A stretch of 64,000 nucleotides of DNA from Echinicola salinicaeni (GTDB taxonomy: Bacteria > Bacteroidota > Bacteroidia > Cytophagales > Cyclobacteriaceae): NCBI RefSeq assembly GCF_014280965.1, contig NZ_JACODZ010000004.1, positions 248,001-312,000 of the forward strand, written 5' to 3'. Under the pieces are notes generated by a model that had not been told where the DNA came from, did no database searches, and worked only from the letters and a program-made list of their open reading frames with translations. Within the stretch, counting starts at the first letter, position 1. Each line of letters starts with the position of its first letter. Shown piece by piece: positions 55,610-64,000 of this stretch. A program made the position numbers and the translations under genes.

Positions 55610-56833
55610 TTATTTATACAGTAGATATTTTTCTCTTTTGGCTTTATAGGCTTCCAAGCCTGACTGCCAGCTGGCCTTGATTTCTTCCTCCGATTTGCCG
55701 GCAAGGATGTCTTCTTTCAATTTGTCGGTTCCAGCTAGCTTGTCAAAGAAATTATTGAAGAATTTGGCTTTCAATCCTGATTTTTGGTACATCTCCAAAA
55801 GGTATTTCAAGGTGAACTGATGGGAAAGGGCGGTGTCCCTTAAGTCAGTGCCGTAGCATTTTTTATCCTCGTGTGGTGGATGCTTGCTCATGCCATCTAT
55901 GCTTGTGGGTGTAAAAGTGAAATTCCCATATTTTGGATCGGGCGCACCATAAACTTGGAAGGGGAAATAGGTTCCTCTTCCCACACTAATATCTGTTCCC
56001 TCAAAAAAGCATAAGGAAGGATAAAGCCTGATAGAAACATCATTTGGAAGATTTGGGGATGGCTTGATAGGCAATGAATAGTGCATGCTGTGTTCCCAGT
56101 TCGCCACAGGAACAACTTTAATGTCCGCTTTTAGCCCCCCTTTTAACCAGCCTTCCCCATTAATCATTTGCGCAAGCTCTCCCATGGTCAGGCCATGCAC
56201 AACGGGGATAGGGTGCATGCCTACAAAGCTTTTGAATTTTGGGTCCAAAACTGGGCCGTCAATATAATCACCGTTAGGGTTGGGACGGTCCATGATGATC
56301 AGTGGTTTGTTTTGTTCGGCGCATGCTTCCATGACATAATGCATCGTGCTGATATAGGTGTAGAACCTCAGGCCTACATCCTGGAAGTCAAATACAAGAA
56401 TGTCCACATCATTCAAAACCTCGGGGGATGGTTTTTTATTGTTGCCATAAAGTGAGATTACAGGAATCCCCGTTTCCTCATCAATATCATTTTTTATATG
56501 TTCTCCAGCATCTGCTTTTCCGCGGAAACCATGTTCTGGTGCAAATATCTTTTGAACTTTAATGTCTTGGGACAATAGAAAGTCTGCCAAGTGTTGGTTG
56601 TCCTTTTGGGTCAATACACTGGTCTGGTTGGCCACTAAGCCAATACGTTTCCCCTTTAGCAAGGCCAAGTAGGCCTCAGGTTGGTCTGCGGCAGGTAAGA
56701 TGACGGCTTTTACCTTTGCAGGTTCGGGCTGAATTTTCTCCTTCTCATTCGTTTGGTTTTTACAATATGCGAGGCTACCAACTAAAAAAGTCAATAGAAG
56801 TATTAATTTTAACTGCTTCATATTAATTTGCAT
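55610..56833 (-). CDS. namZ: DUF1343 lipoprotein, NamZ-type exo-beta-N-acetylmuramidase (GH171)
   Basis: Related to NamZ, which removes terminal N-acetylmuramic acid from peptidoglycan fragments in wall recycling. 407 residues from the ATG at 56833; the ATG at 56821 is an equally good start. Lipoprotein signal with LAYCKN. Features: GKRIGLVANQTSVL, KIFAPEHGFRGKADAGEHI, VLVFDFQDVGLRFYTYISTM split after QDVG, IMDRPNPNGDYIDGP and GLTMGELAQMINGEGWL. It should act in the periplasm, linked to the envelope. Confidence 0.9.
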   Translation of the reverse strand: MQINMKQLKLILLLTFLVGSLAYCKNQTNEKEKIQPEPAKVKAVILPAADQPEAYLALLKGKRIGLVANQTSVLTQKDNQHLADFLLSQDIKVQKIFAPEHGFRGKADAGEHIKNDIDEETGIPVISLYGNNKKPSPEVLNDVDILVFDFQDVGLRFYTYISTMHYVMEACAEQNKPLIIMDRPNPNGDYIDGPVLDPKFKSFVGMHPIPVVHGLTMGELAQMINGEGWLKGGLKADIKVVPVANWEHSMHYSLPIKPSPNLPNDVSIRLYPSLCFFEGTDISVGRGTYFPFQVYGAPDPKYGNFTFTPTSIDGMSKHPPHEDKKCYGTDLRDTALSHQFTLKYLLEMYQKSGLKAKFFNNFFDKLAGTDKLKEDILAGKSEEEIKASWQSGLEAYKAKREKYLLYK

Positions 56834-56861
56834 TAGTATCTAAACAAAATAAAACACTTCA

Positions 56862-58082
56862 TTGAACCTTTCCTACTTCATTGCCAAAAGAATTAGCTTT
56901 AAAAGAACTGGCGGATTTACCGGGACCATCCATCGCATTGCAGTAGCGAGTATTGCCATTGGCCTATCTATACTTTTAATTTCATTTTTGATCTTGGGCG
57001 GATTTCAACAGGTGGTTTCTGAGAAGGTTTTTTCGTTTACAGGTCATTATCAGGTTCATAAATTCACTTCGAATAATGCTTTCGAAGAATATCCTTCCAG
57101 TAAAAACAGCCAGTTTTACAGTGGCTATAAAGATTATGACTTTATTAAACATGTGCAGGACTATGCTTTTAAGCCTGGTTTGCTTAAGGGAGATGAGGAA
57201 GTACAAGGCGTTTTGCTAAAGGGGGTAAGTGAAAATTTCAATAAAGCAGCTTTTGCCCCTTCCATAATAGAAGGAAGGTTTATTGATTTTAAGAAAGACG
57301 GTGGGACTTCCTATGAAGTGCTGCTCAGTAAAAAAATCGCGGATAAGTTATTGCTTGGAATAGGGGATAAGGTGACCATGTATTTTGTACAGGATCCACC
57401 GAGATACAGGAGATTAGAGGTAGTGGGGATATATGAGACCTATCTGGAAGACTTTGATGATAAAATGATCATAGGAGATATTCAGAATATTCGAAACCTC
57501 AATGGATGGGAAGATGATATGGTGGGTGGCTTTGAGGTCTTTTTGGATGATCCCAAAGAGATAGATGAGAAAAGCGAAGCTCTTTATGAGATGATTGATT
57601 ATGATCTGAAGGTGGATAAGGTAACGGATAAGTTTATACAGATTTTTGACTGGCTTAAATTGCTGAACAATAATGTTTATGTGTTTTTAGGCTTAATCCT
57701 ATTTGTGGCTTCCTTTAATATGATTGCCATTCTCTTTATCCTTATCATGGAGCGAACTCAGATGATAGGTATGTTAAAGGCTCTGGGAAGTGCCAATAGG
57801 CATATAAGAAGGATTTTTATTTGGAATGGGATAAGGATAATTGGTAGGGGAATGCTAATAGGTAATCTGATTGGATTGGGCTTTGCTTGGATTCAGGATG
57901 TGACCAGGTTTATTGGTCTTGACCCTGAAAATTATTATATGAGTTTCGTGCCTATCCAATGGAATTGGCCGGTAATTGTGGGGATCAATATTTTGGTATT
58001 AGTGATTACTAGTTTGGTATTGTTTATACCGGCTATGGTAATCAGTAATGTACAGCCTATTAAAGCAATTCGCTTTGACTAA
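56862..58082 (+). CDS. LolC/LolE-like FtsX-family permease
   Basis: ABC permease of the lipoprotein-releasing family, 406 residues. The start is a TTG at 56862; the sequence from there (NLSYFIAKRISFK) matches family N-termini and no ATG is well placed. Four transmembrane helices are expected: about 27-49, then a large periplasmic MacB-like domain (to about 265), then about 268-295, 318-345 and 363-390. The last ends with the FtsX motif 'PAMVISNVQPIKAIRFD'. The ATPase partner is not in the window. It overlaps the convergent GT2 gene by 23 bases at the 3' end. Confidence 0.88.
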   Translation: MNLSYFIAKRISFKRTGGFTGTIHRIAVASIAIGLSILLISFLILGGFQQVVSEKVFSFTGHYQVHKFTSNNAFEEYPSSKNSQFYSGYKDYDFIKHVQDYAFKPGLLKGDEEVQGVLLKGVSENFNKAAFAPSIIEGRFIDFKKDGGTSYEVLLSKKIADKLLLGIGDKVTMYFVQDPPRYRRLEVVGIYETYLEDFDDKMIIGDIQNIRNLNGWEDDMVGGFEVFLDDPKEIDEKSEALYEMIDYDLKVDKVTDKFIQIFDWLKLLNNNVYVFLGLILFVASFNMIAILFILIMERTQMIGMLKALGSANRHIRRIFIWNGIRIIGRGMLIGNLIGLGFAWIQDVTRFIGLDPENYYMSFVPIQWNWPVIVGINILVLVITSLVLFIPAMVISNVQPIKAIRFD

Positions 58083-58821
58083 CTTTTGCCCGTTTATAAG
58101 GGCTGAAAAGGCTTTTGAATTTCATATAGATTACCCCCAGTACGGCCTCCTTAAAGATATGAGTGGACATTTTGGAAGTTCCTTTGGTCCTATCGGTGAA
58201 GATGATCGGGATTTCGGTGATTTTATAGCCCAACTTCCAAGCAGTAAATTTCATTTCAATCTGGAAGGCATAGCCTACAAATTTGATTTTATCCAGCTTG
58301 ATGCCTTCCAAGACACTCCTGTGATAGCATTTAAATCCAGCTGTGGTGTCTTTAATGGGCAAACCTGTAATGAACTGCACATATACACTGGCGAAATAGG
58401 ACATCAAAACCCTGCCCATAGGCCAGTTGACCACATTCACTCCCTTAATATATCTCGATCCAATGGTCAAATCAAAGCCATCTATAGCGCAGGACTCATA
58501 CAACCTGATCAGGTCTTTGGGATTATGGGAAAAATCAGCATCCATCTCAAAGATATAATCATAATCCTTCTCTAGGGCATACTTGAAACCAGTGATATAG
58601 GCTGTTCCCAAGCCTAGTTTTCCCTTTCTTTCTATAAGGTGGATCCTACTTTGGAAGGATTGCTGGAGGTCTTTAACAATACCCGAAGTACCATCAGGGG
58701 AATTGTCATCAATGATCAAAACCTCAAAATGCCCAGCTAAGTCCATGACAGCCATGATGATGTCCTGGATATTTTCCTTCTCATTAAAGGTGGGTATGAT
58801 GACTAACTTTTTGTGATTCAT
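58060..58821 (-). CDS. Polyprenol-phosphate mannosyltransferase-like GT2
   Basis: A 253-residue family 2 glycosyltransferase of the Dpm1 group, which loads mannose or another hexose on polyprenyl phosphate. Motifs: VIIPTFNEKENI, IDDNSPDGT, the metal-binding DADFSHNP, TIGSRYIKG, and TTAGFKCYHRSVL with the QIEMKFTAWKLGYKI region. No transmembrane extension, as in soluble Dpm1. The last 23 bases overlap the convergent permease gene. Confidence 0.92.
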   Translation of the reverse strand: MNHKKLVIIPTFNEKENIQDIIMAVMDLAGHFEVLIIDDNSPDGTSGIVKDLQQSFQSRIHLIERKGKLGLGTAYITGFKYALEKDYDYIFEMDADFSHNPKDLIRLYESCAIDGFDLTIGSRYIKGVNVVNWPMGRVLMSYFASVYVQFITGLPIKDTTAGFKCYHRSVLEGIKLDKIKFVGYAFQIEMKFTAWKLGYKITEIPIIFTDRTKGTSKMSTHIFKEAVLGVIYMKFKSLFSPYKRAKVSQSELL

Positions 58822-58896
58822 ATTGCAAGTCCCAAAAATAGGACTTAAAGCGATTAATTACATAGTTAAACGTAAAAAATCCGCAATGAGTAGAAA

Positions 58897-59682
58897 TTAG
58901 AAACATTTGTTCAAGTTTTCTTTAGCGAATTCACTCCCATGTTTTGCGGCGAGTCTTAGGTCGCGGCAGGACTGACTGGGATTGAATTCCATTTGACAAA
59001 TAGCTCTACGGGCCAGGGCATTATAATGTTTGGGCTGGCTTTTTAATACCCTGTCAAAGTCCTCTGTTGCCCAGTCTGTCATCCCCATTCTCATATAGGC
59101 CAACCCTCTATTATAAAAGGCCGTCATGTTGTCGCCTGAGTACATGATATACATATTGAATTGGGAAGCAGCTGTCCAGGCATCTCCCAAATGTGCCTGA
59201 ACGATTCCCCTGTAAAAATAAATAGCGGCATTTTTCGGGTCTAATTCCTTCGCTTCAAAAAGAAAATCCTCAGCTGATTTATAATTTTCATTTTTGATCA
59301 TAGCCCTACCGAGCATAATCAGCAATTCTACATTTTTAGGATCTTCCTTTGCTGCTAATAAGAAATGTTTTTCGGCCTGTTTATATTCTTCCAATTCCCA
59401 ATAGACTTTGCCCATTCCTGACAATGCCTGCGGATCATGTGGGGACAATTGTAAGATTCGTTTGTAGTCTGTCAATGCTTTTTCATATTCTTCCAAGGCT
59501 TCGTGACTCATGGCTCTGAGCTGAATGGCTCGTATATCGGACATCTTTATAAACAATAACCAGTTCAGCTCTGATATGGCATCTTCGAATTGTTGATTTG
59601 AATAATACTGATTGGCTTTCTCAAAATTCCCCTGGCATGATGTGAAAAGTAGAAGCAGTAAAAATGTGGCTAAATTTTTCAT
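58897..59682 (-). CDS. TPR-repeat lipoprotein
   Basis: Start placed at the ATG at 59682 (261 residues) because it opens the lipoprotein signal MKNLATFLLLLLFTSC; an in-frame start at 59730 would push the signal inward. At least six tetratricopeptide units follow (ANQYYSNQQFEDAISEL, YEKALTDYKRILQLSPHDPQ, YKQAEKHFLLAAKEDPKN, YKSAEDFLFEAKELDPKN and others). A Cys-containing tail (SCRDLRLAAKHGS) closes it. Probably a protein-interaction scaffold at the envelope. Confidence 0.88.
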   Translation of the reverse strand: MKNLATFLLLLLFTSCQGNFEKANQYYSNQQFEDAISELNWLLFIKMSDIRAIQLRAMSHEALEEYEKALTDYKRILQLSPHDPQALSGMGKVYWELEEYKQAEKHFLLAAKEDPKNVELLIMLGRAMIKNENYKSAEDFLFEAKELDPKNAAIYFYRGIVQAHLGDAWTAASQFNMYIMYSGDNMTAFYNRGLAYMRMGMTDWATEDFDRVLKSQPKHYNALARRAICQMEFNPSQSCRDLRLAAKHGSEFAKENLNKCF

Positions 59683-59821
59683 AGTTAACAGTTTAGTTAT
59701 AAAACTAATAAAATAGGTGTTTTTAATCAATAGCTGTTCTAAATTTTTTTAGGCTTGGGCAATCCAGCTATCAAGGGCAGGTCGTATATGATTTTTGTAT
59801 TAACTGCTAAACAAAAGAACC

Positions 59822-60244
59822 ATGATCAAGAGAATTTTAATCGGGGCAGCGGCATTGATGGCCATTTTGGTAATCACATTGGCCGTACATATTTACTTGG
59901 TGACTAATGATCGTCCAAAAGGCCCTAACTGGACGATGAGTCAGATTGACTTTAATGAGGATTTGGACTCAATGAGAATGGAAGAGATCAAAACTGACCT
60001 TTTGGAAATAGATGGTATGAGGGATGTTAGGGTCAATAGGACTTCGGATTATTTGATAGTCCTCTATGATCGCAAGAAACACAGCCCTCATGATTTGGTG
60101 GATGGTGTGAACAAAAATTATCAGCTTCAATCTACACTTTTTCAGCCTAGCGAAGAACAGTTGGCAGGAAGTTGTCCTGCAATCGACAAGAAATCGCTGA
60201 CCTATATGGTGGGGAGCTATTTCGAGAACCTATTTACTAACTAA
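59822..60244 (+). CDS. Membrane-anchored HMA-like domain protein without CxxC
   Basis: 140 residues. One N-terminal helix (about 5-27) anchors the protein. Residues about 52-97 follow the heavy-metal-associated (ferredoxin-like) pattern, MEEIKTDLLEIDGMRDVRVN then YLIVLYDRKKHSPHDLVDGV. The metal-binding CxxC of that family is missing; only one cysteine exists (GSCPA, about 117). The domain may therefore bind a protein or haem rather than Cu. It ends 27 bases before the truncated-haemoglobin lipoprotein gene and is probably in one operon with it. No family name is certain. Confidence 0.6.
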   Translation: MIKRILIGAAALMAILVITLAVHIYLVTNDRPKGPNWTMSQIDFNEDLDSMRMEEIKTDLLEIDGMRDVRVNRTSDYLIVLYDRKKHSPHDLVDGVNKNYQLQSTLFQPSEEQLAGSCPAIDKKSLTYMVGSYFENLFTN

Positions 60245-60271
60245 TATTTTATTACATAAACCTTAAGAAAA

Positions 60272-61336
60272 ATGAAAAAACTAAATCAATTATTGGCTTT
60301 TATGCTACTGATGACCTTGGTAGTATTTTCATCCTGTAAGGATGATGACGATGTGATGCCCCCAGAGGTAGATGATTCTTTCTATGCTACCAAACTGGGT
60401 GGTGAGGAAATGGTTGCTGACCCAAATAATAATGGTCAGATGATAGAAAAAGGTTATTTAAACCTAAGAACAGTAGTGGAAGGTACGGTTCTAACCATTG
60501 CTACCGATGATAAGTATGCCAGTATTAGGCCGTATTTTAATGTGCTTCTAGCAGAGTATGGTGCGGGTGATGTCAGTGGATTTACTAGTCTTGTGGGAGA
60601 TTTTACAGACCTTTTGGCTGAATCTACTGGAGCAAAGAATTTTACCTATTCCGGAATGAGCATGGCGGATGCGCATGATCCTACGAAAAATGATCGCATG
60701 AATGGTTTGATCGATAGTGATGATTTTGATTTGTTTGTAGAGGCGGTGGTTCAGGCTGCTACTGAAGCTGGATTTGGGAGTGCGGATATTTTGGGTCCAG
60801 TAGGCGAACTATTAGGTTCCACCAAAGCGGATATTGTTCAGCGTGAAGATGGTACCATGATCGATCTTTATACAAGACTTGGAGGTACTGTGATGGTTGA
60901 GGGATATTTTGGTGAAATGGTTGAAGGAGGCTATGCACCTCTTCAGCATGTAGTGGCAGAAACTGTATTGGTAATTGCTACAAATGAGGGAGGAAAGTAT
61001 GATGATTTACTCCCGTATTTCCCAGTATTATTGGCTGAGTATGGCGCTGGAGATACCTCTGGTTTTGAAGCTTTGGTTGGTAATTTTAGCGATCTCTTAG
61101 CACAATCAATCGGCTCGACGAATATTACTTACAGTGGTATGAACATGGTCGATGCCCATAATCCTGATGTCAATCCTAGAATGACCGGTAAAATCACATC
61201 AGCGGATTATGATTTATTTATCACTGCGGTTGTAGAGGCTGCTACTAATAAAGGTGTTCCAGAATCAGTGATAGGAGAGTTTGGTGCATTATTGACTGAT
61301 GAAGGATTGAAAGGGGCGATTGTTCAAGGTTCCTGA
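60272..61336 (+). CDS. Lipoprotein with two tandem group 1 truncated-haemoglobin-like domains
   Basis: 354 residues, lipoprotein signal with SSCKDDDD (Cys22). Two similar repeats of about 155 residues follow (about 36-190 and 199-353). Each begins with the truncated-haemoglobin opening YxxxLGG (FYATKLGG, LYTRLGG). Each has a shared PYFxVLLAEYGAGDxSGF core, then TYSGMxMxDAH, with the candidate proximal histidines at His135 and His296. Each ends like a group 1 globin: SxDxDLFxxAVVxAA, then IVQ. A short insertion follows each histidine. The repeat is directly visible; haem binding is inferred. Likely periplasm- or surface-facing. Activity such as NO/O2 chemistry is unknown. Confidence 0.75.
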   Translation: MKKLNQLLAFMLLMTLVVFSSCKDDDDVMPPEVDDSFYATKLGGEEMVADPNNNGQMIEKGYLNLRTVVEGTVLTIATDDKYASIRPYFNVLLAEYGAGDVSGFTSLVGDFTDLLAESTGAKNFTYSGMSMADAHDPTKNDRMNGLIDSDDFDLFVEAVVQAATEAGFGSADILGPVGELLGSTKADIVQREDGTMIDLYTRLGGTVMVEGYFGEMVEGGYAPLQHVVAETVLVIATNEGGKYDDLLPYFPVLLAEYGAGDTSGFEALVGNFSDLLAQSIGSTNITYSGMNMVDAHNPDVNPRMTGKITSADYDLFITAVVEAATNKGVPESVIGEFGALLTDEGLKGAIVQGS

Positions 61337-61359
61337 TTTTTATTCCCATAAGAGATACT

Positions 61360-61391
61360 AAAAAAGGCTTTCCATTTGGAAAGCCTTTTTT
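61360..61391. terminator. Bidirectional terminator between globin-like and hisB genes
   Basis: A perfect 15-bp stem (AAAAAAGGCTTTCCA with its complement, 61360-61374 and 61377-61391) with a 2-base loop; A and T runs at each end serve both convergent genes. Confidence 0.88.
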
Positions 61392-61412
61392 ATGTGAATT
61401 AATAAGTCCTTT

Positions 61413-62510
61413 TTATAATACTCCCTTGGTACTGGGCAGTTGGTTCAAGGCAGCAATATCTCTTTTTACTGCCATCTTAATGGCTCTAGCCAAGCCTTTG
61501 AAGATAGCTTCGATTTTATGGTGTTCGTTATTTCCTTCTGCTTTGATATTCAGGTTACACTTGGAAGTGTCACTGAATGACTTGAAGAAGTGATAGAACA
61601 TTTCAGTAGGCATATCGCCGATTTTTTCTCGGTTAAATTCTGCCTCCCACATCATCCAAGGTCTTCCTCCAAAGTCAATCGCCACCTGTGCAAGTACATC
61701 ATCCATCGGTAAAAGAAAGCCATATCGGTAAATGCCCTTTTTATCTCCTAAGGCCTTAAGGTAGGCTTCACCCAGTGCTAAGGCAGTATCTTCAATGGTG
61801 TGGTGTTCATCAATATGTAGATCACCATTTACTTTGATGGTCAAGTCTGTTCCTCCATGCTTGCCCAGTTGCTCCAGCATATGGTCAAAGAAAGGCAAAC
61901 CAGTATCAATATCGCATTTTCCAGATCCATCCAGGTTTACACTGATGCTGATTTGAGTTTCAGAAGTGCTTCTTTCCACTGAGGCCTGTCGTGCAGGCAG
62001 TCTTAGGAATTCATAGATTTCATCCCAAGAGTTTGTGGACAAAGCAGCACCTTCAGCAGTTTCTTCTCCAATAAAGATCGCTTGGGTGCCCAAATTCTGG
62101 GCTAATTGTATATCTGTTTTTCTATCTCCGATGACATAAGAATTGGCCAAATCATAATCACCTTCCATATATTTGGTCAATAAACCAGTTCTTGGCTTTC
62201 TAGTAGGAGCATTCTCATGCTCAAAAGTTTTGTCAATATGGATGTCAGAAAAAATCACTCCTTCTTCTTCCAGGGTTTTTAGCATTTTGAACTGAGCAGG
62301 CCAGAAGGTATCCTCAGGGAAGGAATCTGTTCCTAGCCCATCCTGATTAGTTACCATGACCAATTCATAATCGGTTTCTTCGGCGATCTTTCTCAGGTTG
62401 GAAATGGCTTTAGGATAGAATTCTAGTTTTTCAAGGCTATCCACCTGAAAATCTACTGGCGGTTCCTTAATGATGGTGCCGTCTCTATCTATAAATAATA
62501 CTTTTTTCAT
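61413..62510 (-). CDS. hisB: Bifunctional histidinol-phosphatase / imidazoleglycerol-phosphate dehydratase
   Basis: Two steps of histidine synthesis in one chain; 365 residues. Residues 1-165 are a HAD phosphatase ([15 protein letters not shown] with the nucleophile Asp, [15 protein letters not shown]). From about 172 it is the dehydratase: [23 protein letters not shown], then the metal ligands in [20 protein letters not shown] and [16 protein letters not shown]. The ATG at 62510 lies 50 bases after hisC, in the order hisD-hisC-hisB. Confidence 0.97.
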   Translation of the reverse strand: MKKVLFIDRDGTIIKEPPVDFQVDSLEKLEFYPKAISNLRKIAEETDYELVMVTNQDGLGTDSFPEDTFWPAQFKMLKTLEEEGVIFSDIHIDKTFEHENAPTRKPRTGLLTKYMEGDYDLANSYVIGDRKTDIQLAQNLGTQAIFIGEETAEGAALSTNSWDEIYEFLRLPARQASVERSTSETQISISVNLDGSGKCDIDTGLPFFDHMLEQLGKHGGTDLTIKVNGDLHIDEHHTIEDTALALGEAYLKALGDKKGIYRYGFLLPMDDVLAQVAIDFGGRPWMMWEAEFNREKIGDMPTEMFYHFFKSFSDTSKCNLNIKAEGNNEHHKIEAIFKGLARAIKMAVKRDIAALNQLPSTKGVL

Positions 62511-62560
62511 TATTGTCTATGGTTATTATTGGCTCAAGGCCAATTGGAATACTTATTTGT

Positions 62561-63628
62561 TTATGCAGTGGCCAATTCAGCAGGGCATTGCTGCAAAGCT
62601 TCTAGCAGTCGCTCGTTTTCTGCTCTAGTCCCCACAGAAATCCTTAGGCATTCATGGCAAAGCACCACTTTTGACCTGTCTCTGACGATGATTTGATTGT
62701 CAATCAAGTAGTCATAAGTCTTTTTGGCAGCAGGAACTTCTACCAAAAGGAAATTCGCGTGGCTTGGGTAGATCTTTTTGATCAAATCCATCTTTTCGAA
62801 GGCCTGTTGAAGGAAATCTCTTTCTTCCATGATCTCAGCGACCATTCGCTTCATTCTATCAGTATCATCGATAGCTGCCAAAACAGTTTCTTGGGTCAGT
62901 CCACTAATATTATATGGAGGTTTGATCTTATTGATGATCTTAATGATTTCCAATGAAGCAAAGGCCATTCCCAGCCTCAAAGATGCCAAGCCCCAGGCTT
63001 TGGAGAAGGTCTGCATGACCAATAAGTTGGGGTGGCTTTTGAGTTCTGTGGTAAAGCTGGGCTCATCACTGAAATCTATATAGGCTTCATCCACTACAAC
63101 CAGTCCATCAAAGTCTTTGATTACTTTTAGAATATCTTCTCGGTCTACCTTGTTTCCACTTGGGTTATTGGGGGAGCAAATGAAAATTATTTTGGTGTTT
63201 TCATCCACTGCGTCCAGAATGGCTGCCGGTCTTAATTGAAAGTCAGCTGTTAAATTAACCTTTTTGATGGCGATATCATTCACTTCGGCGCTCACCTCGT
63301 ACATGCCGTAAGTAGGAGGGAGGATGATGATATTGTCCAGTCCGGGTCTACAAAATGCCCGCATCAATAGATCAATCGCCTCATCACTTCCATTGCCCAA
63401 AAATATTTGCTCTACAGGTACATTCTTTATTGCACTGATCTTTGTCTTGAGGGCAAACTGATAAGGGTCTGGGTATCTGTTGAAGTCGTCAGAAGTAATG
63501 GAGCCAAAAGGGTTCTCATTGGCATCCAGAAAGACTCCTTCTTTACCCGAGTATTCATCCCTAGCTGAAGAGTAAGGCTTCAACTGGGCGATATGTGGTC
63601 TTAGGATTTTATTCAGGTCAAAAGCCAT
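62561..63628 (-). CDS. hisC: Histidinol-phosphate aminotransferase
   Basis: PLP-dependent transaminase making histidinol phosphate; 355 residues. Features: LDANENPFGS at the start, IFLGNGSDEAIDLLMRAF, CSPNNPSGN, and VVVDEAYIDFS. The Schiff-base lysine is in QTFSKAWGLASLRLG and the arginine pair in LRISVGTRAENE. The hisD stop is only 2 bases upstream of its ATG. Confidence 0.97.
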   Translation of the reverse strand: MAFDLNKILRPHIAQLKPYSSARDEYSGKEGVFLDANENPFGSITSDDFNRYPDPYQFALKTKISAIKNVPVEQIFLGNGSDEAIDLLMRAFCRPGLDNIIILPPTYGMYEVSAEVNDIAIKKVNLTADFQLRPAAILDAVDENTKIIFICSPNNPSGNKVDREDILKVIKDFDGLVVVDEAYIDFSDEPSFTTELKSHPNLLVMQTFSKAWGLASLRLGMAFASLEIIKIINKIKPPYNISGLTQETVLAAIDDTDRMKRMVAEIMEERDFLQQAFEKMDLIKKIYPSHANFLLVEVPAAKKTYDYLIDNQIIVRDRSKVVLCHECLRISVGTRAENERLLEALQQCPAELATA

Positions 63629-63630
63629 GA

Positions 63631-64000
63631 TTATTTATTCTCTTTAAGGTATTTTAATCTTACCGAAACGGCATTTTTATGCGCATCCAGTAATTCATTA
63701 CCTGCCATCACCTCAATGGTAGGACCGAGATTTTGAATACCTTTTTCGGTGATTTTTTGATAGGTAATCTTTTTGACAAAACTGTCTAGGGAAACACCAC
63801 TGTAATTTTGGGCAAAGCCATAGGTAGGCAAGGTATGGTTGGTACCTGAAGCATAATCACCAGCCGATTCAGGAGTGAAATTTCCTATGAAAACTGATCC
63901 TGCATTGATGATTTGCGAAACTACCTCATCTTCATTTTCAATATTGATGATCAGGTGCTCTGGCGCATATTCGTTGATCAATGAAATGGCCTTGTCCTGA
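63631..64000 (-). CDS. hisD: Histidinol dehydrogenase (5' truncated)
   Basis: The C-terminal 122 codons, open to the window edge (the frame continues upstream as QDKAISL before INEYAPEHL). Signatures: [35 protein letters not shown] with the conserved His, then [20 protein letters not shown]. It oxidises histidinol to histidine with NAD, using zinc. First of the three his genes seen. Confidence 0.95.
   Translation of the reverse strand, partial: QDKAISLINEYAPEHLIINIENEDEVVSQIINAGSVFIGNFTPESAGDYASGTNHTLPTYGFAQNYSGVSLDSFVKKITYQKITEKGIQNLGPTIEVMAGNELLDAHKNAVSVRLKYLKENK

Noticed and set aside
58048-58575. 175-codon open frame antisense to the GT2 gene
   Set aside because: Lies opposite conserved GT2 motifs; no family features of its own.
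1-64000. CRISPR arrays, insertion sequences, prophage or integrases
   Set aside because: No regular direct repeats, transposase or phage-type genes were seen on either strand.

Overview
This window reads as chromosomal DNA from a free-living member of the Bacteroidota, most likely Cytophagales/Cyclobacteriaceae (Echinicola-, Cyclobacterium- or Algoriphagus-like). The reasons are low G+C, mostly weak Shine-Dalgarno sequences, promoters of the TTTG / TAnnTTTG type (clearest before the tRNA), many lipoproteins with short lipoboxes, and gene neighbours typical of the phylum (birA-rsfS-ftsH, LpxH, a bifunctional HisB, a bacterial GH63 glucosidase, DUF4412, HYC_CC_PP and DUF3347 proteins). The assignment is inference; no rRNA is present. 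I see no phage, insertion sequence or CRISPR array.

Layout. 1-650: end of a GNAT acetyltransferase, then tRNA-Leu(GAG) with its own promoter and terminator. 654-1391: gene-free, with nested inverted repeats of intergenic-repeat type. 1392-8556: GH3, GH20 and GH92 exported glycosidases, which together suit degradation of N-glycan-like glycans. 8614-14042 (minus): rnhB and a GH63 glucosidase, then a MurG-like glycosyltransferase with an LpxH-like phosphoesterase. 14535-17973: two tandem CelD/BcsL-type acetyltransferases sharing an extra C-terminal domain. 18106-20821 (minus): an NtrB/NtrC-like two-component pair. 21045-29723: an FKBP, an anchored protein, lpxH with a coupled propeller-like gene, ftsH, rsfS, birA, ahcY and a mitochondrial-type 2,4-dienoyl-CoA reductase.

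30336-40560 is a copper/silver-type efflux locus: a CPXCG protein divergent from HYC_CC_PP, CusA-like RND pump, TolC, CusB-like adaptor, DUF3347 lipoprotein and CopB-type ATPase. A 26-bp imperfect palindrome lies at the start of the operon. 40565-45586 holds an acetyl-CoA hydrolase/transferase family protein and a fused isobutyryl-CoA mutase (IcmF), divergent around a 20-bp inverted repeat. 45660-50221: OsmC and a small partner, then a dCACHE lipoprotein ahead of a hybrid histidine kinase.

50279-59682 is mainly housekeeping: E2 acyltransferase, cinA, folA, a DUF4412 protein, fmt, NamZ/GH171, a LolC/E-like permease, a polyprenol-phosphate mannosyltransferase-like GT2 and a TPR lipoprotein. 59822-61336 holds the most unusual pair: a membrane-anchored HMA-like protein without CxxC, and a lipoprotein made of two tandem group 1 truncated-haemoglobin-like domains, each with a candidate proximal histidine. 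The window ends in hisB, hisC and the 3' part of hisD on the minus strand.
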